A stretch of DNA of 64,000 nucleotides from Ascarosepion bandense (GCA_037127315.1 JBBBDQ010000229.1:62501-126500), one strand, 5' to 3'. Shown: positions 51,291-61,778, counted from the first letter of the stretch. Notes: generated by a model not told the origin, from the letters alone. A program made the numbers and translations.

Positions 51291-51559
51291 TTAAAAGAAA
51301 TAACTCTTTGGTAGCTCGATTGCACACATAACGCTTTTCTTAATAAATGACGAGTGTTATTTCTTTTTCTTAAATGCATATTCAACGAGAATTAAACGAA
51401 AACCTCCTACTGGAATCATTGAAAAAATTTTAAACATCGGATTTATTTTCTTAAATCACATCAGGATCGATATTTTAAACTCTCTCTCTGGTACAAAATG
51501 CACTTTTAACCCATTTCACTCTGAGACGTAAATATCTGCTGGTACATCATCTCTGAACA

Positions 51560-52140
51560 TTTGTTCTAATTCAACTACTTCAAGTCCTGGGTATGACGGT
51601 AAACTGTATCCAGCAGCAAAGGCCTTTGATTGAGAGGTTCTGAGGAGCATGAAACCACCTCTTAATTGCTGTTGTTTTGAGGTCCACTCTGACCCAGAGT
51701 AATAGCACATGTTAGCGTCCCAGTTATGGGCAAATAGTTAACCCCTAAACTGGGGTCAAAACATTATGAAAAACGTTTATAGAAATATAGACATAAAAAT
51801 ATACTTTTATAGAAAATATATATTTTTGAAAGAGAAAAATTACCGGCAATACTTTTCTGAAGGAAAAAAATTATTGCCATAATACATTTTTTAAGGAAAA
51901 AAATTATTACCAGCAATATATTTTTAAGGAAAAAAATTATGACCAGCAATACAGTTTTTAATATAAAACCAGAAGACATCTTCAGTTTTCTAAAATAAAA
52001 AATATTTTTTTTATCAAAATGTGACTACATCAACCTTCTCACTATAACCGAACATTAAAATATACTTTAAAACTCTATTTTTTGAAATCAAATAATCTAA
52101 AGAGGTTGATACGCCATTAAACAAAACTCACACTCAACTA
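51560..52140 (-). repeat. Family X, best reverse-orientation copy
   Basis: Reverse of the 11.8-12.3 kb order: CAAGTCCTGGGTATGACGGT, GAGCATGAAACCACCTCTTA, CCCCTAAACTGGGGTCAAAA, about five ~30-base subrepeats with ATTACCAGCAATA and AAGGAAAAAAATTA, CAGAAGACATCTTCAGTTTT, CTTCTCACTATAACCGAACA and GGTTGATACGCCATTAAA. It extends the known length of the family to about 580 bases. Confidence 0.85.
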
Positions 52141-52925
52141 TTTCAGAAGCTCCTGTTTAAGAGAATAAACATAAGACAAGAAAACGGTTAACAAAAACTA
52201 TGTAATATGCCTATTTCCGCCTACATATTAGACTGTGAAATTATTTGGGAAATGCCAGTCCTGATAAGCAGGTAAATTATCATGTTACAGAAAGATAAAG
52301 TTAACAATATCTTCATCTGACAGAACTTGAGAGGCATCTTGATCGAGATTTGCAGAGAGCCTAAAACATTTCATTCTAATAACTGGAATATTCAAATAGT
52401 CTTGCCGTTGCATTTACTCTATTCCTATTGATAGGATTAATCCCTGTTGAGCGTGTTTTTGGTAAAATAAACCAGACGTAGCGCACCTCTCTATTGGTCA
52501 GATCATAGCACTCTTAGGCAATCTCTTACGTAGGCTGTATCACAAATAAGTCAGTATTACATCAGGCCCGAAGACATCGTGTGTAATGTCAAGAATATAA
52601 AATTGAAAAAATATGGAAACGCCATGAGAAAATATGATCTTCCCACTGACATTCTAGAAGGGACCACTGAGCCAAAAGACGAACAACACTGTGGGAAAAT
52701 GGGCTGTCAACGTCGTTGTGGGAATAGGAAGATCATTGTTCGTGACGCAAACATTGACATGTAACTGAAATATTCGGAAAAATCTTGTCAGAGACTAAAC
52801 TGCGTAGCTGACCGTACGACCAGAAAAAAACACAGAACTGATGTTAATGATGATGATAAGTAGGATAGGTGGCCAAACGGAATCAGTGAAGATAATTCCA
52901 TATTCTACTTTGTTTCATTCAGTTA
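52141..52925. other. Unassigned stretch with one 61-codon frame
   Basis: The frame at 52579-52764 contains KYGNAMRKYDLPTDILEGT and resembles in order the LINE R block around GHAMRK...LENLILTGxIEG, so a very decayed LINE R fragment on the plus strand is possible. Not called with confidence. Confidence 0.35.
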
Positions 52926-52929
52926 CGTA

Positions 52930-53200
52930 TTAATCCCATTATTTAACCAATCACTACTTGATCCCTCAAGTTATAGATTAAATAGTAGGATAGACTCCTT
53001 AGTTCATATTCCAACCACGAATGTTACATTCAATTTACACTGATGAATTTGGGAAGGGCAACACATCATTCTTCCTACTCCGTGAGTGATCTAGTAGACT
53101 GGGTTCTCCAGGTTTTATTGACAACCAATCTAAGTTCTAATTTTGAGTTCTAAGCCGTGGTTAAGGCAATGGTAATTTTATCTGTCCTCTTTCGCAATCG
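52930..53200 (+). mobile_element. SINE A body, degraded and disrupted
   Basis: GTATTAATCCCATTATTTAA, CAAGTTATAGATTAAATAGT, AGGATAGACTCC and later TAGACTGGGTTCTCCAGG, TTGACAACCAATCTAAG follow SINE A body order with an insertion between. Confidence 0.5.
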
Positions 53201-53231
53201 TGATTATATGTAATAAAAAGCCAAAATTAGG

Positions 53232-53330
53232 GAACACCCAGTGAGGCCCGAACTTACTATCTAGTTATAGATCTAGCGAGATAACCTATGCTATACCATG
53301 TCGAAATACATCATCATCTTTCGCAAAAAG
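53232..53330 (-). mobile_element. SINE B head, reverse orientation
   Basis: GGGAACACCCAGTGAGGCCC and GAACTTACTATCTAG, ending GCTATACCATGTCG; reverse complement gives the B box and A box of SINE B. Confidence 0.6.
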
Positions 53331-53555
53331 TCATAGTAATTCGCGGATAATAAATAATATGCGTAGAGTTATGATCAGCATATGACCTGAAACGTCTTGT
53401 TGCTCACACCAGCCCTGATAGGGTTGTCAGAAATATTATAATGAAAACCTGTTCTCATTTCGTTGATAATTCGGACGGGTATCTTTGTCTTCATTATTTG
53501 TCATGCGTTGCAAATGTTATTTAATAATTTTAGTTTAAAGTAGCACAAAGCCGTT

Positions 53556-53630
53556 AGTTGTAAGTACCCGGTGAGGGTCGAACTGACTACTCAGTAATAA
53601 TCATCAAACAGAACATCTCTATAACGACTA
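53556..53630 (-). mobile_element. SINE B head, reverse orientation
   Basis: AAGTACCCGGTGAGGGTCGA and ACTGACTACTCAGTAATAAT is the reverse of the T arm and anticodon side. It abuts SINE A on its right. Confidence 0.6.
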
Positions 53631-53631
53631 C

Positions 53632-53840
53632 AATTAATTGCCGTACGTGATACACGCTTATGCGATGTGTCTTTTGGTCCATGATTGACTAGTTAGACAA
53701 TTTTCCTGCAGTGGGTTGTTATTTCTTTCCTTGGTAGAATGGTTTCCGACTAAGGCTATAGAACCCAATCTTTTTTTCTAATCAACCCATAGCTGGAGGG
53801 AGAAGAGATGGATTCAGATCTCCTTTTCCTATGTATTTTG
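53632..53840 (-). mobile_element. SINE A body and tail, reverse orientation
   Basis: TAATTGCCGTACGTGATACA, CGCTTATGCGATG, ATTGACTAGTTAGACAATTT, CCTGCAGTGGGTTG, AACCCATAGCTGGAGGGAG. The head is missing. Confidence 0.85.
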
Positions 53841-53854
53841 ACACCTCATTATAC

Positions 53855-53965
53855 GCAATCCCTTGTTCACAGCGACCCTATCTCCTTTACTCCCATATGT
53901 TTGCTGATTAACTCACAGCCCACTGCACCTCCTGTCAAGTAAGTTGTCTGCTGCTCTCCTCTGAA
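53855..53965 (-). mobile_element. Possible LINE R 3' fragment
   Basis: CCCTATCTCCTTTACTCCCA, TATGTTTGCTGATTAAC and GTTGTCTGCTGCTCTCCTCT align loosely with 24810-24915. Low confidence. Confidence 0.4.
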
Positions 53966-53989
53966 GGACTCGAGCAGTTCAACTATTAT

Positions 53990-54300
53990 ATATCCTTTAT
54001 ATATCTATCTAAACTTATTTGAAATTTTGTCTGCGTGTGTGTTTATCTGTGTGTGTGTATCCGTTACCTATAGACTCCGAAACGGCTGAACCAATTTTCT
54101 TGAAAGTTTACACAGTTGTACTACAAGCGTCTGCGAGTGTTCTTAGCTAGGTCTAGGGTCGACGAACCCCCTATAAATATCGAAAATCGATAATCGAAAA
54201 AATCGGGTTATAGAAGGAGTGGTCCGATTTTAATCAAATTTCATACACTCATAGACAAAGACATAAGAAACAATATTCAGAAGTTTCAAGGTTGCAGTTC
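53990..54300 (+). repeat. Transposon terminal module
   Basis: TATATATCTATCTAAACTTA, TTTGTCTGCGTGTGTGTT, CCGTTACCTATAGACTCCGA, AACGGCTGAACCAATTTTCT, then CGAAAATCGATAATCG. This wording (a TCT run, a TTTGTCTG line, then CTCCGAAACGGCTGAACCAA) is widespread at ends of non-autonomous transposons in invertebrates, and its parts follow the same order as 1512-1640. Class not assignable here. Confidence 0.55.
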
Positions 54301-54323
54301 TTATAATAGGGCAGAAAATCGAT

Positions 54324-54324
<1 letters not shown>

Positions 54325-54364
<40 letters not shown>
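54325..54364. repeat. TA microsatellite
   Basis: About 20 TA units. Confidence 0.97.
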
Positions 54365-54368
<4 letters not shown>

Positions 54369-54694
54369 CGATACCATGAAATCAAAATTTGACTTACATC
54401 CATTCATTTTTCTTTCAGTCTACGGTTTCGCTTTAACTAGAAACCACTATTTCTTTTTAGTCTTTCGTGCCAACGTCCAAAGAGTCTGAGTTCCAGGACC
54501 ATGGATTAGTTTTAAAGCTTTCATTACACCCGAGCAACGCTGGGCTATACTGCTAGTTCACAATATGCGCAAAATACCTAGAAAAGATCTTGAGCTTTGG
54601 GTGAAGCGAACAATATTGCAATGCTAAAAATAACAAAAAATGAAAATAAAACATTACTGGTACGTGCAGTCGACGACGGAGATCAGCATTAATG

Positions 54695-55145
54695 TCAACT
54701 TCTTCTTTTTCTCCTTTGCCGTGTCCTTTCTGGACGTAGGTGATCATGGACTTACACTTGGCTCTTTTCCCTTGTTTTTTCTCTTGGTATCTCTTCTAAA
54801 CCCTGCTCCGTCAGCCACTTGCTCAGACCTGCTTTCCTCTGTTTCTCTTTCCATTTATCCGACCTGCGGATATTAAATTCTTCAGGCCCTACTTCCTTAT
54901 TACGTATTCCCGGAACCTCATTTGTCTCTTCCTGATATTTAGTATCAGTTTTCTTCTCGTTTGCATCTTTTTTAATACCTCGTCGTTGCACACGTACTCC
55001 ATCCATGGTATCCTCAGCATCCTTCTGTAAAACCACATTTCTGCTGCCTCAAGCCTCTCCTTCATCTTTGATGAGATAGTCCTGTATTCACTTTCATACA
55101 GAAGGATAGATATCACATAGCTATCCAGAACTCTTTTACAAATAA
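54695..55145 (-). pseudogene. LINE R C-terminal coding region and 3' end
   Basis: TTCTTCTTTTTCTCC tail, CCGTGTCCTTTCTGGACGTA, GGTGATCATGGACTT. The minus frame 54889-55212 includes YVISILLYESEYRTISS, ERLEAAEMWFYRRMLRIPWM, NDEVLKKM and LNIRKRQMRF, the same C-terminal tail as at 30.3 kb with the invariant Cys residues changed. A frameshift separates the last part (54752-55036 frame). Confidence 0.88.
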
Positions 55146-55149
55146 CATA

Positions 55150-55745
55150 CGAACAGTTAAAAAACAAAAACAAACAAAAACTATGTGGGAACTTTCCAAA
55201 GATGACGGACACAATCCGTGTAAGGCAAATATGTTTTAAGTATGATTGATGAGGAATTATACAAGAATTATTGCATTAGACTTATCCTACGAGAAGCAAA
55301 TTATGGAAATAGGTCAAGACGTATACTAGCATGACTCATTCTTGGTTAACTCTTATATGACATTGCAATCAGGAAGAAAGAACAGGGGACAGCTATGGGT
55401 GTCTGAAATGTTTCAAGTGATTTGGTCAGAAGTGTTTGTTTGAAGGGTCTCAATGTATAATCAGTTTTTTTTATCTATATAAAAGTCTCGGAATTCACTC
55501 ACGGTAGATGTTTAATATTAAAATGGTAACGTTTAATGAAATGTGTGATATGAATAAAGAGGGGCTGGTAGGGAGTGTAAATTATGAGCATAAGCAAGGT
55601 ATATATAATTTGATATTTGGTGAGGTTAAGATTGTAGTCCACAAAGAAACACTCAGGCGGGAGTCGGTTTCACAACGTAGCAGATAAAAGATTTATTCCA
55701 CCTTATCTGTGAAATATGGATGGAATAAGTATGAGTAGACTACGT
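55150..55745. other. Unassigned stretch
   Basis: No gene or repeat recognised before the minisatellite. Confidence 0.45.
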
Positions 55746-55750
55746 GGAGG

Positions 55751-56490
55751 CGGTGTGTGCAAGATGTAAAGATGCTAAGATGATGTGTGCAAGATGTAAA
55801 GATGCTAAGATGATGTGTGCAAGATGTAAAGATGCTAAGATGGTGTGTGCAAGATGTAAAGATGCTAAGATGATGTGTGCAAGATGTAAAGATGCTAAGA
55901 TGGTGTGTGCAAGATGTAAAGATGCTAAGATGATGTGTGCAAGATGTAAAGATGCTAAGATGGTGTGTGCAAGATGTAAAGATGCTAAGATGGTGTGTGC
56001 AAGATGTAAAGATGCTAAGATGATGTGTGCAAGATGTAAAGATGCTAAGATGGTTTGTGCAAGATGTAAAGATGCTAAGATGATGTGTGCAAGATGTAAA
56101 GATGCTAAGATGATGTGTGCAAGATGTAAAGATGCTAAGATGGTGTGTGCAAGATGTAAAGATGCTAAGATGGTGTGTGCAAGATGTAAAGATGCTAAGA
56201 TGGTGTGTGCAAGATGTAAAGATGCTAAGATGATGTGTGCAAGATGTAAAGATGCTAAGATGGTGTGTGCAAGATGTAAAGATGCTATGATGGTGTGTGC
56301 AAGATGTAAAGATGCTAAGATGATGTGTGCAAGATGTAAAGATGCTAAGATGATGTGTGCAAGATGTAAAGATGCTAAGATGGTTTGTGCAAGATGTAAA
56401 GATGCTAAGATGATGTGTGCAAGATGTAAAGATGCTAAGATGGTTTGTGCAAGATGTAAAGATGCTCAGATGGTGTGTGCAAGATGTAAA
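55751..56490. repeat. 30-bp minisatellite, 25 copies, open on both strands
   Basis: The unit GTGTGCAAGATGTAAAGATG plus CTAAGATG(A/G)T recurs 25 times with no length variation. Variation is almost confined to one A/G position (ATGATG versus ATGGTG), a G/T at the next (TGGTTTG) in three units, and one-off changes at 56288 and 56467. Since the period is ten codons, the plus strand reads M(M/V)CARCKDAK and the minus strand SIFTSCTHHL-type decamers for over 260 codons. The nominal plus start before the array is a GTG; the first in-frame ATG is at 55780. Confidence 0.98.
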
Positions 56491-56879
56491 CTTATATTTC
56501 AATTACCTTCATTTTATATATTTTATCTAATTAGAAATTAGATCGATAGAAATAATCCCTGTCAATCTTTTTTTTTTAGGAAGTAGAGATGACTATCGAT
56601 CGTCATTTTTTGGTCCCTCTATTTGTTCTTGTGATTTGGTTTGTGGCTATGAATTAGCCTACAGTAGAATTTTCCTCCTGATATTCTCAAGCATTCTAGC
56701 TCGTTGAAGGATCGTTTGAATTCGTAAGCGGACACGCAAAGAAATAATCCGCTTAATTCCTTGAGTAATTTACAGTTTTAAAAATCATTGGAGCAAATAA
56801 TAACGAATGATCTAGTACGAATGTGATCGGGATTCATAGACGAGGTCATAATATGTGGGACAAAAAGATTTAGGAAAAA
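56491..56879. other. Unassigned stretch
   Basis: No gene or repeat recognised. Confidence 0.45.
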
Positions 56880-57570
56880 ATATAGGAAAAAACCTAAAAA
56901 GAAAAAATTATGAAAGCAAACAAAAAAGAAAAGAAAAGTAAAAAGAAAAAAGAAAGGAAAAAAGAAAAGAAAAGAAAAAAGAAAAGAAAAAAGAAAAGAA
57001 AAGAAAAAAGAAAAGAAAAGTAAAAAGAAAAAATTATAAACGCAAGCAAAAAAGAAAAGTAAAAAGAAAAAAGAAAAAAGAAAAGAAAAGAAAAAAGAAA
57101 AGAAAAAAGAAAAAAGAAAAGAAAAAGAAAAAAGAAAAGTAAAAAGAAAAAAAGAAAAGAAAAGAAAAAAGAAAAGTAAAAAGAAAAAAAGAAAAGAAAA
57201 GAAAAAAGAAAAGAAAAGTAAAAAGAAAAAAGAAAAGAAAAGAAAAAAGAAAAGTAAAAAGAAAAAAGAAAAGAAAAAAGAAAAAAAAGCAAAAAGAAAA
57301 AGAAAAGTAAAAAAAAAAATTATAAACGCAAGCAAAAAAAGAAAAGTAAAAAGAAAAAAAGAAAAGAAAAGAAAAAAGAAAAGAAAAGTCAAAAGAAAAA
57401 AGTAAAGAAAAAAGAAAAGAAAAGTAAAAAGAAAAAATTATAAACGCAAGCAATAAAAAAGAAGATGAAGAAAAATATTCAAATATAATTAGAGAAAGAA
57501 CTGAAAAAAACATTTCGGGGAAAAGAAAGACAAAAAAAGGAAGATGAAAGAAAGCAAGTTAATAAAAATG
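56880..57570. repeat. ~690-bp polypurine tract with higher-order repeats
   Basis: The plus strand is almost wholly A and G, built from AAAAGAAAAG and GTAAAAAGAAAAAAG. An interrupting phrase AATTATAAACGCAAGCAAAA recurs at about 57030, 57318 and 57437, with a variant ATTATGAAAGCAAACAAAAA at 56907, marking a higher-order organisation. The long minus frames of Phe, Leu and Ser are composition artefacts. Such tracts can form triplex DNA. Confidence 0.95.
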
Positions 57571-57599
57571 AGATCAACGAAGGAAGAAAGGAAAAAAAT

Positions 57600-58225
57600 G
57601 GAGTACTGCTGCCATTTATAGTCAGGCGCCCCTGCTGTTCTTCTCAGTGTTCTCTGCAGGCTCCAAAGGAGAGTCTGTAATGTGATAGGTGCTGATCTGG
57701 CGTCTCGACTGCAGCCACTTCCCCACTGTCGAAATGTAGCCACCCTTTGTCTGTTCTATAAATACTTTCATGGCTTCTGCTGAGACGAACTTAAGTCGCT
57801 GATGCCTCCTCAACAGGTGTTTACTCGTGCAACCAGACTGGCAACTGGGTCCCACCCATTCACAGATAGGTTAGCCAAATGCAGACGACAATTCTACTCC
57901 TCCAGTTTCTTCTCTCGCACTTCCCGCCTGTGGAACTCACTCCCGTATTCTTGCTTTCCTGACGGCTACAACCTCCAGAAATTTAAATGCAAAGTCAATA
58001 CTCATCTACTAACCACTGGACTCTAGCTCTCTCCCCACCCCCGTATAGCCTTCCCTTTCTCTCCACCTATGTATCTGTCATCGCACCTGCTTTCTCAGCT
58101 TTCTATTGTTCCTTTCTAACTAGTTTGTACTCCTCACTCTTTTCTAATTAATCTTTTTACATTTATGTAGCCCCCTGCACATCAGTGGCGTTTCCGCCTT
58201 GCTCGGGGTGAAATGATTAAAAAAA
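57600..58225 (+). pseudogene. LINE J C-terminus and complete 3' end
   Basis: The best LINE J 3' end. Frames give YCCHL-like and GAPAVL, LSTVEM-like, LCLFYKYFHG-type, then 57802-58026 with TRATRLATGSHPF, SSFFSRTSRLWNSLP, CFPDGYNLQKFKCKVN and a stop. The 3'UTR is T/C-rich and ends GTAGCCCCCTGCACATCAGT, GGCGTTTCCGCCTTGCTCGG, GGTGAAATGATT and an A-rich tail. The immediate left neighbour is the polypurine tract, whose right end GGAGTACTGCTGCC is LINE sequence. Confidence 0.92.
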
Positions 58226-58370
58226 AAAAGAAAAAAAAAAGAAAAAGAAAAACAAAGGAACAGGAGAGTAGAAAGAATTTCAGTAAATACTTGTTTTGTT
58301 TGAATTGAAATGATTGTCATAGGTTTTTAACTTCGAAGCATCCTACAGAGAAATATATTAAATATTACGT

Positions 58371-58726
58371 GACAGAGAAATTTGCTTCTGACAGCAGCGA
58401 TCGCTTGTGGCTATCTGGTATACATACATTTGCGGAGAATGACAAATATCTACGCTAGATTCAACAATGTGACAGGGTCGGATTTTGGAAACCGCATTCA
58501 ATTCTGCAGAAAGAAAATTGGAATTATCAACGCCGGAATTTATACATTCTTAACATATGGTGTTTTACTAGAGTTTTTGTTGTCTTGGTTAGAGATTCTT
58601 TGGTGTTATTACGCGATCGCATGCATAATCTTTCATTTCTTGAAAGCTGAAGTTAGGAAAACTATCGAGTTTATTCTTATACGAAGAAAAATATTTAATA
58701 TAAATATAAAAGAAATTCGAATTTGA
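58371..58726 (+). CDS. Candidate membrane-protein exon (GPCR C-terminus-like)
   Basis: An open frame runs from just after a stop at 58370 to 58726 with no ATG until 58439, so if real it is an internal or last exon rather than a whole gene. Reading from TTG at 58382, there is a hydrophobic span at residues 2-17 (LLTAAIACGYLVYIHL), a basic and polar loop (RRMTNIYARFNN to RKK), a second span at about 48-72 (YTFLTYGVLLEFLLSWLEIL) and a third at about 72-88 (CYYAIACIIFHFL), followed by KAEVRKTIEF and a basic tail. Three spans then a KAExRKTI segment suggests helices 5-7 and helix 8 of a rhodopsin-like receptor, but the NPxxY motif is not evident. A weak AG acceptor lies at 58375. No upstream exon was recognised. 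Confidence 0.35.
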
Positions 58727-58799
58727 TCAATTGACTGAGTTAATACGCGAAACACCTTCATTTCAAAGTAATTCATAATGTCTCCCAATATATCATTGG

Positions 58800-58840
58800 T
58801 TATCTATCTATCTATCTATCTATCTATCGCAGTCTGTTAC

Positions 58841-58891
<51 letters not shown>

Positions 58892-58904
58892 GCAGTCTGT
58901 TCAC

Positions 58905-58963
<59 letters not shown>

Positions 58964-59042
58964 GCAGTCTATCTATCTATCGCAGTCTATCTATCTATCG
59001 CAGTCTGTTAACATCTATCTATCTATCTATCGCAGTCTGTTC

Positions 59043-59101
<59 letters not shown>

Positions 59102-59121
59102 GCAGTCTGTTAACATCTAAC

Positions 59122-59169
<48 letters not shown>

Positions 59170-59179
59170 CAGTCTGTTC

Positions 59180-59219
<40 letters not shown>

Positions 59220-59249
59220 CTATCTATCTATCTATCGCAGTCTGTTCAC

Positions 59250-59288
<39 letters not shown>

Positions 59289-59335
59289 GCAGTCTGTTAA
59301 CATCTATCTATCTATCTATCTATCGCAGTCTGTTC

Positions 59336-59390
<55 letters not shown>

Positions 59391-59404
59391 GCAGTATGTT
59401 AACA

Positions 59405-59444
<40 letters not shown>

Positions 59445-59456
59445 CAGTCTGTTCAC

Positions 59457-59499
<43 letters not shown>

Positions 59500-59512
59500 G
59501 CAGTCTGTTCAC

Positions 59513-59551
<39 letters not shown>

Positions 59552-59582
59552 GCAGTCTATCTATCTATCGCAGTCTGTTAAC

Positions 59583-59621
<39 letters not shown>

Positions 59622-59670
59622 GCAGTCTGTTAACATCTATCTATCTATCTATCTCAGTCTGTTCACATCA

Positions 59671-59704
<34 letters not shown>

Positions 59705-59716
59705 CAGTTTGTTCAC

Positions 59717-59767
<51 letters not shown>

Positions 59768-59778
59768 AGTCTCTTAAC

Positions 59779-59814
<36 letters not shown>

Positions 59815-59828
59815 CAGTCTGTTCATTC

Positions 59829-59876
<48 letters not shown>

Positions 59877-59878
59877 GT
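58800..59878. repeat. ~1.1-kb interrupted ATCT array
   Basis: Runs of 3 to 14 ATCT units are separated about twenty times by a conserved interruption, CGCAGTCTGTTAACA or CGCAGTCTGTTCACA, sometimes shortened to CGCAGTCT or changed to CTCAGTCTG. It is a tetranucleotide array with a superimposed minisatellite-like spacer of the same ancestry. The Tyr-Leu-Ser-Ile frames are artefacts. Confidence 0.98.
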
Positions 59879-60689
59879 GTAAATGGAAATAGATAGATAT
59901 GATGCAAAAATAGTCACAGTGATACTATCCCAACCAATTTGTTTAGTACTACACTTATACATCTTAGAAAGCTTACAACAGTTTGTTACAATTCCACTAA
60001 CATAGATCACTTAGTGTTCATCTCAATCTATCTATCTTGAACCGTTTCCGTACAAACCTTTTCATTCAGTACAAGTCTGAATCTACTCATCTCCTGTTTG
60101 ACATGCTCCAGCAGACCACAGTTATTCAGCGTTCTGACATTCCTTGTTCCTAGAGTAATATTTTGTTTTGTTTGGTGTTAACAGTCGCAAAATAACAGTC
60201 AGGTGACAGATGTTGGTCGTGTCGTTCCTTTCCGGGCGAGGAATCAGCTCCGAGTAATTGTATCCCCCTTTACATTTTTGGCGCTAAAAGTTTCTGGATG
60301 GCGGTCATGGGACACCTGTTGACCATGTCAGCCCTTACCGGATGTGGTGCTAATTCATTTGGACTTAACTCCGTTGACGCCTTTTGGATTTATATATCGA
60401 TTTTTCAAGGCCGTGTTTGTTTTTGAAAATAATAATAGAGTCGTTTCTCCTTGACTTCTCCACAACGATTTATCAAGACACCACCTTTAGTTAACTGGCC
60501 GTTGACTCTTTGAGAGTTTTTCCTTCTTTTTTCTTTTTTCATCCTATCCGATGGCTAACTCCCCGCCCGTCTCACAAACCCAAGGTGTGGAGTAGGCGGT
60601 TTGGTTGCCGACAGTCTCACATTGAGTTTGTTGTAGCATCACATATACTTAATGAAAAGAATAACATTAAATTTGTATACCTACCTGTG
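59879..60689 (-). mobile_element. Possible LINE endonuclease N-terminal fragment and flanking sequence
   Basis: On the minus strand at about 60070-60150 the translation includes LGTRNVRTLNNCGLLEHVKQ, which resembles the start of the RTE-type apurinic endonuclease domain (xxTWNVRTLxxxGKLxxVxxEM). If correct this would be the 5' coding end that all other LINE R copies here lack. The rest of the interval, including 60510-60620 (GCCCGTCTCACAAACCCAAG), is unassigned. Confidence 0.45.
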
Positions 60690-60945
60690 TCGAATTCCAG
60701 TTGCATCCATTGTATTCATTGACGCGCAAATACCCTTGGGAAAGGTATTAATCCGTTTCTTCCTTCCAGTTATGGGTTAAATAGCAGGACAGATTGGGTT
60801 GTATAGCCTTGGTCGGCAACCAGTCTACCGCAGAAAGCAATGGCAACCTACTGCGGGATAATCTTCTGCCCAGTCAGTCATGTCTCTTTCGTGACATGAT
60901 CGCCCAAGCGTGTATCACGTATGGCACTTAACTTAACTGACTGAC
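60690..60945 (+). mobile_element. SINE A, head-truncated
   Basis: Starts in the B box (CGAATTCCAGTTGCATCC), then linker, body and tail are complete (CCTTGGGAAAGGTATTAATC, CCAGTTATGGGTTAAATAGC, TCTCTTTCGTGACATGATCG, GTATCACGTATGGCACTTAA) and the last motif is doubled (CTTAACTTAACTGACTGA). Confidence 0.93.
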
Positions 60946-61217
60946 CTGTGTCGATTGAGAGGGAATCTAAATGTAGATGATGGATTTAGAAGACCGTATT
61001 AGTAGGGCGGTGAGGTATAAGAGAATGTGAATTATTGAGTTGTGACTTATCCTAAGTCCGAATAGACTCTGTTACGCCGAGAGTCCAGCTTCAAATTTGA
61101 ATATTTATCTACTGGGTCAAGTTAAATTTAAATTGAACTTTAAAATTGGCAAAGTAGGCATTTAATTTTTTTTTCAGTTAGTTTCATTCATCGACACGAA
61201 ACTGGATTAGTGAAAAA
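60946..61217. other. Unassigned stretch
   Basis: Nothing recognised. Confidence 0.4.
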
Positions 61218-61455
61218 TGTTACGGACTCCTAGGGTCAAGAAAAAAGACAGGAAAAGAAGAAGGTAGGCTTAACTAGTGTATTGGAATAAAAGAACATAC
61301 ATACAAAATAAGAGTGTTATTAATCAGCAGATAGAAGAGTTTGTCCGAACTGTCAAATTACATTTAGTCTCGACTGCTGCCTTCTAGGAAGTCTCGCAGG
61401 TTAGTATTTAAGAAAGATGAATTGTTCATTCCAATGTAGTTAAGGCACCATAACA
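61218..61455 (-). mobile_element. Solo LTR, same family as 18.9 kb, opposite orientation
   Basis: Reads TGTTACGGACTCC to GGCACCATAACA on the plus strand. Its reverse complement matches 18933-19201 in order, including ACTAACCTGCGAGACTTCC, TCTTATTTTGTATGTATG and AGCCTACCTTCTTC. Flanks AAAAA (61213-61217) and AAAAG (61456-61460) fit an imperfect target duplication. About 30 bases shorter, lacking part of a GCAGTTGTGAGGTAGTTGTG duplication present in the other copy. Confidence 0.85.
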
Positions 61456-61470
61456 AAAAGGGAGTTTACA

Positions 61471-61487
61471 ATATATATATATATATA
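61471..61487. repeat. Short TA microsatellite
   Basis: About eight TA units. Confidence 0.9.
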
Positions 61488-61644
61488 CATACGCTCCCAC
61501 GCCCTGATTGAGCACTCTGGAAGAATGGTAGACTTTGAAAAACAGTAGCTACTCTGGCATGTACGCTTCGCTCATTCAGTAATGAGTGAGAGCACTCTGG
61601 GCGTGTATCATGATAATATACACGCTAAAAAGTCTGCCTTCTTC

Positions 61645-61778
61645 TACCGAGCGCCCATAGCCCAGAGGTAGAATCGCCGACTGACGCCAATTCGTTCGTG
61701 TTTCAATCCTGGGTTAAAACCAATCGGAGTCTGACCGTACTGATGAGCTGTGATGCAGCAAAACATCTGTCTACGGAT

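Noticed and set aside
56778..57513. Three long minus-strand frames of 132-204 codons
   Set aside because: They are Phe/Leu/Ser low-complexity translations of the polypurine tract, present in several frames at once.
58778..59581. Open frames rich in Tyr-Leu-Ser-Ile
   Set aside because: Direct translations of the ATCT microsatellite; no start context or non-repeat protein sequence.
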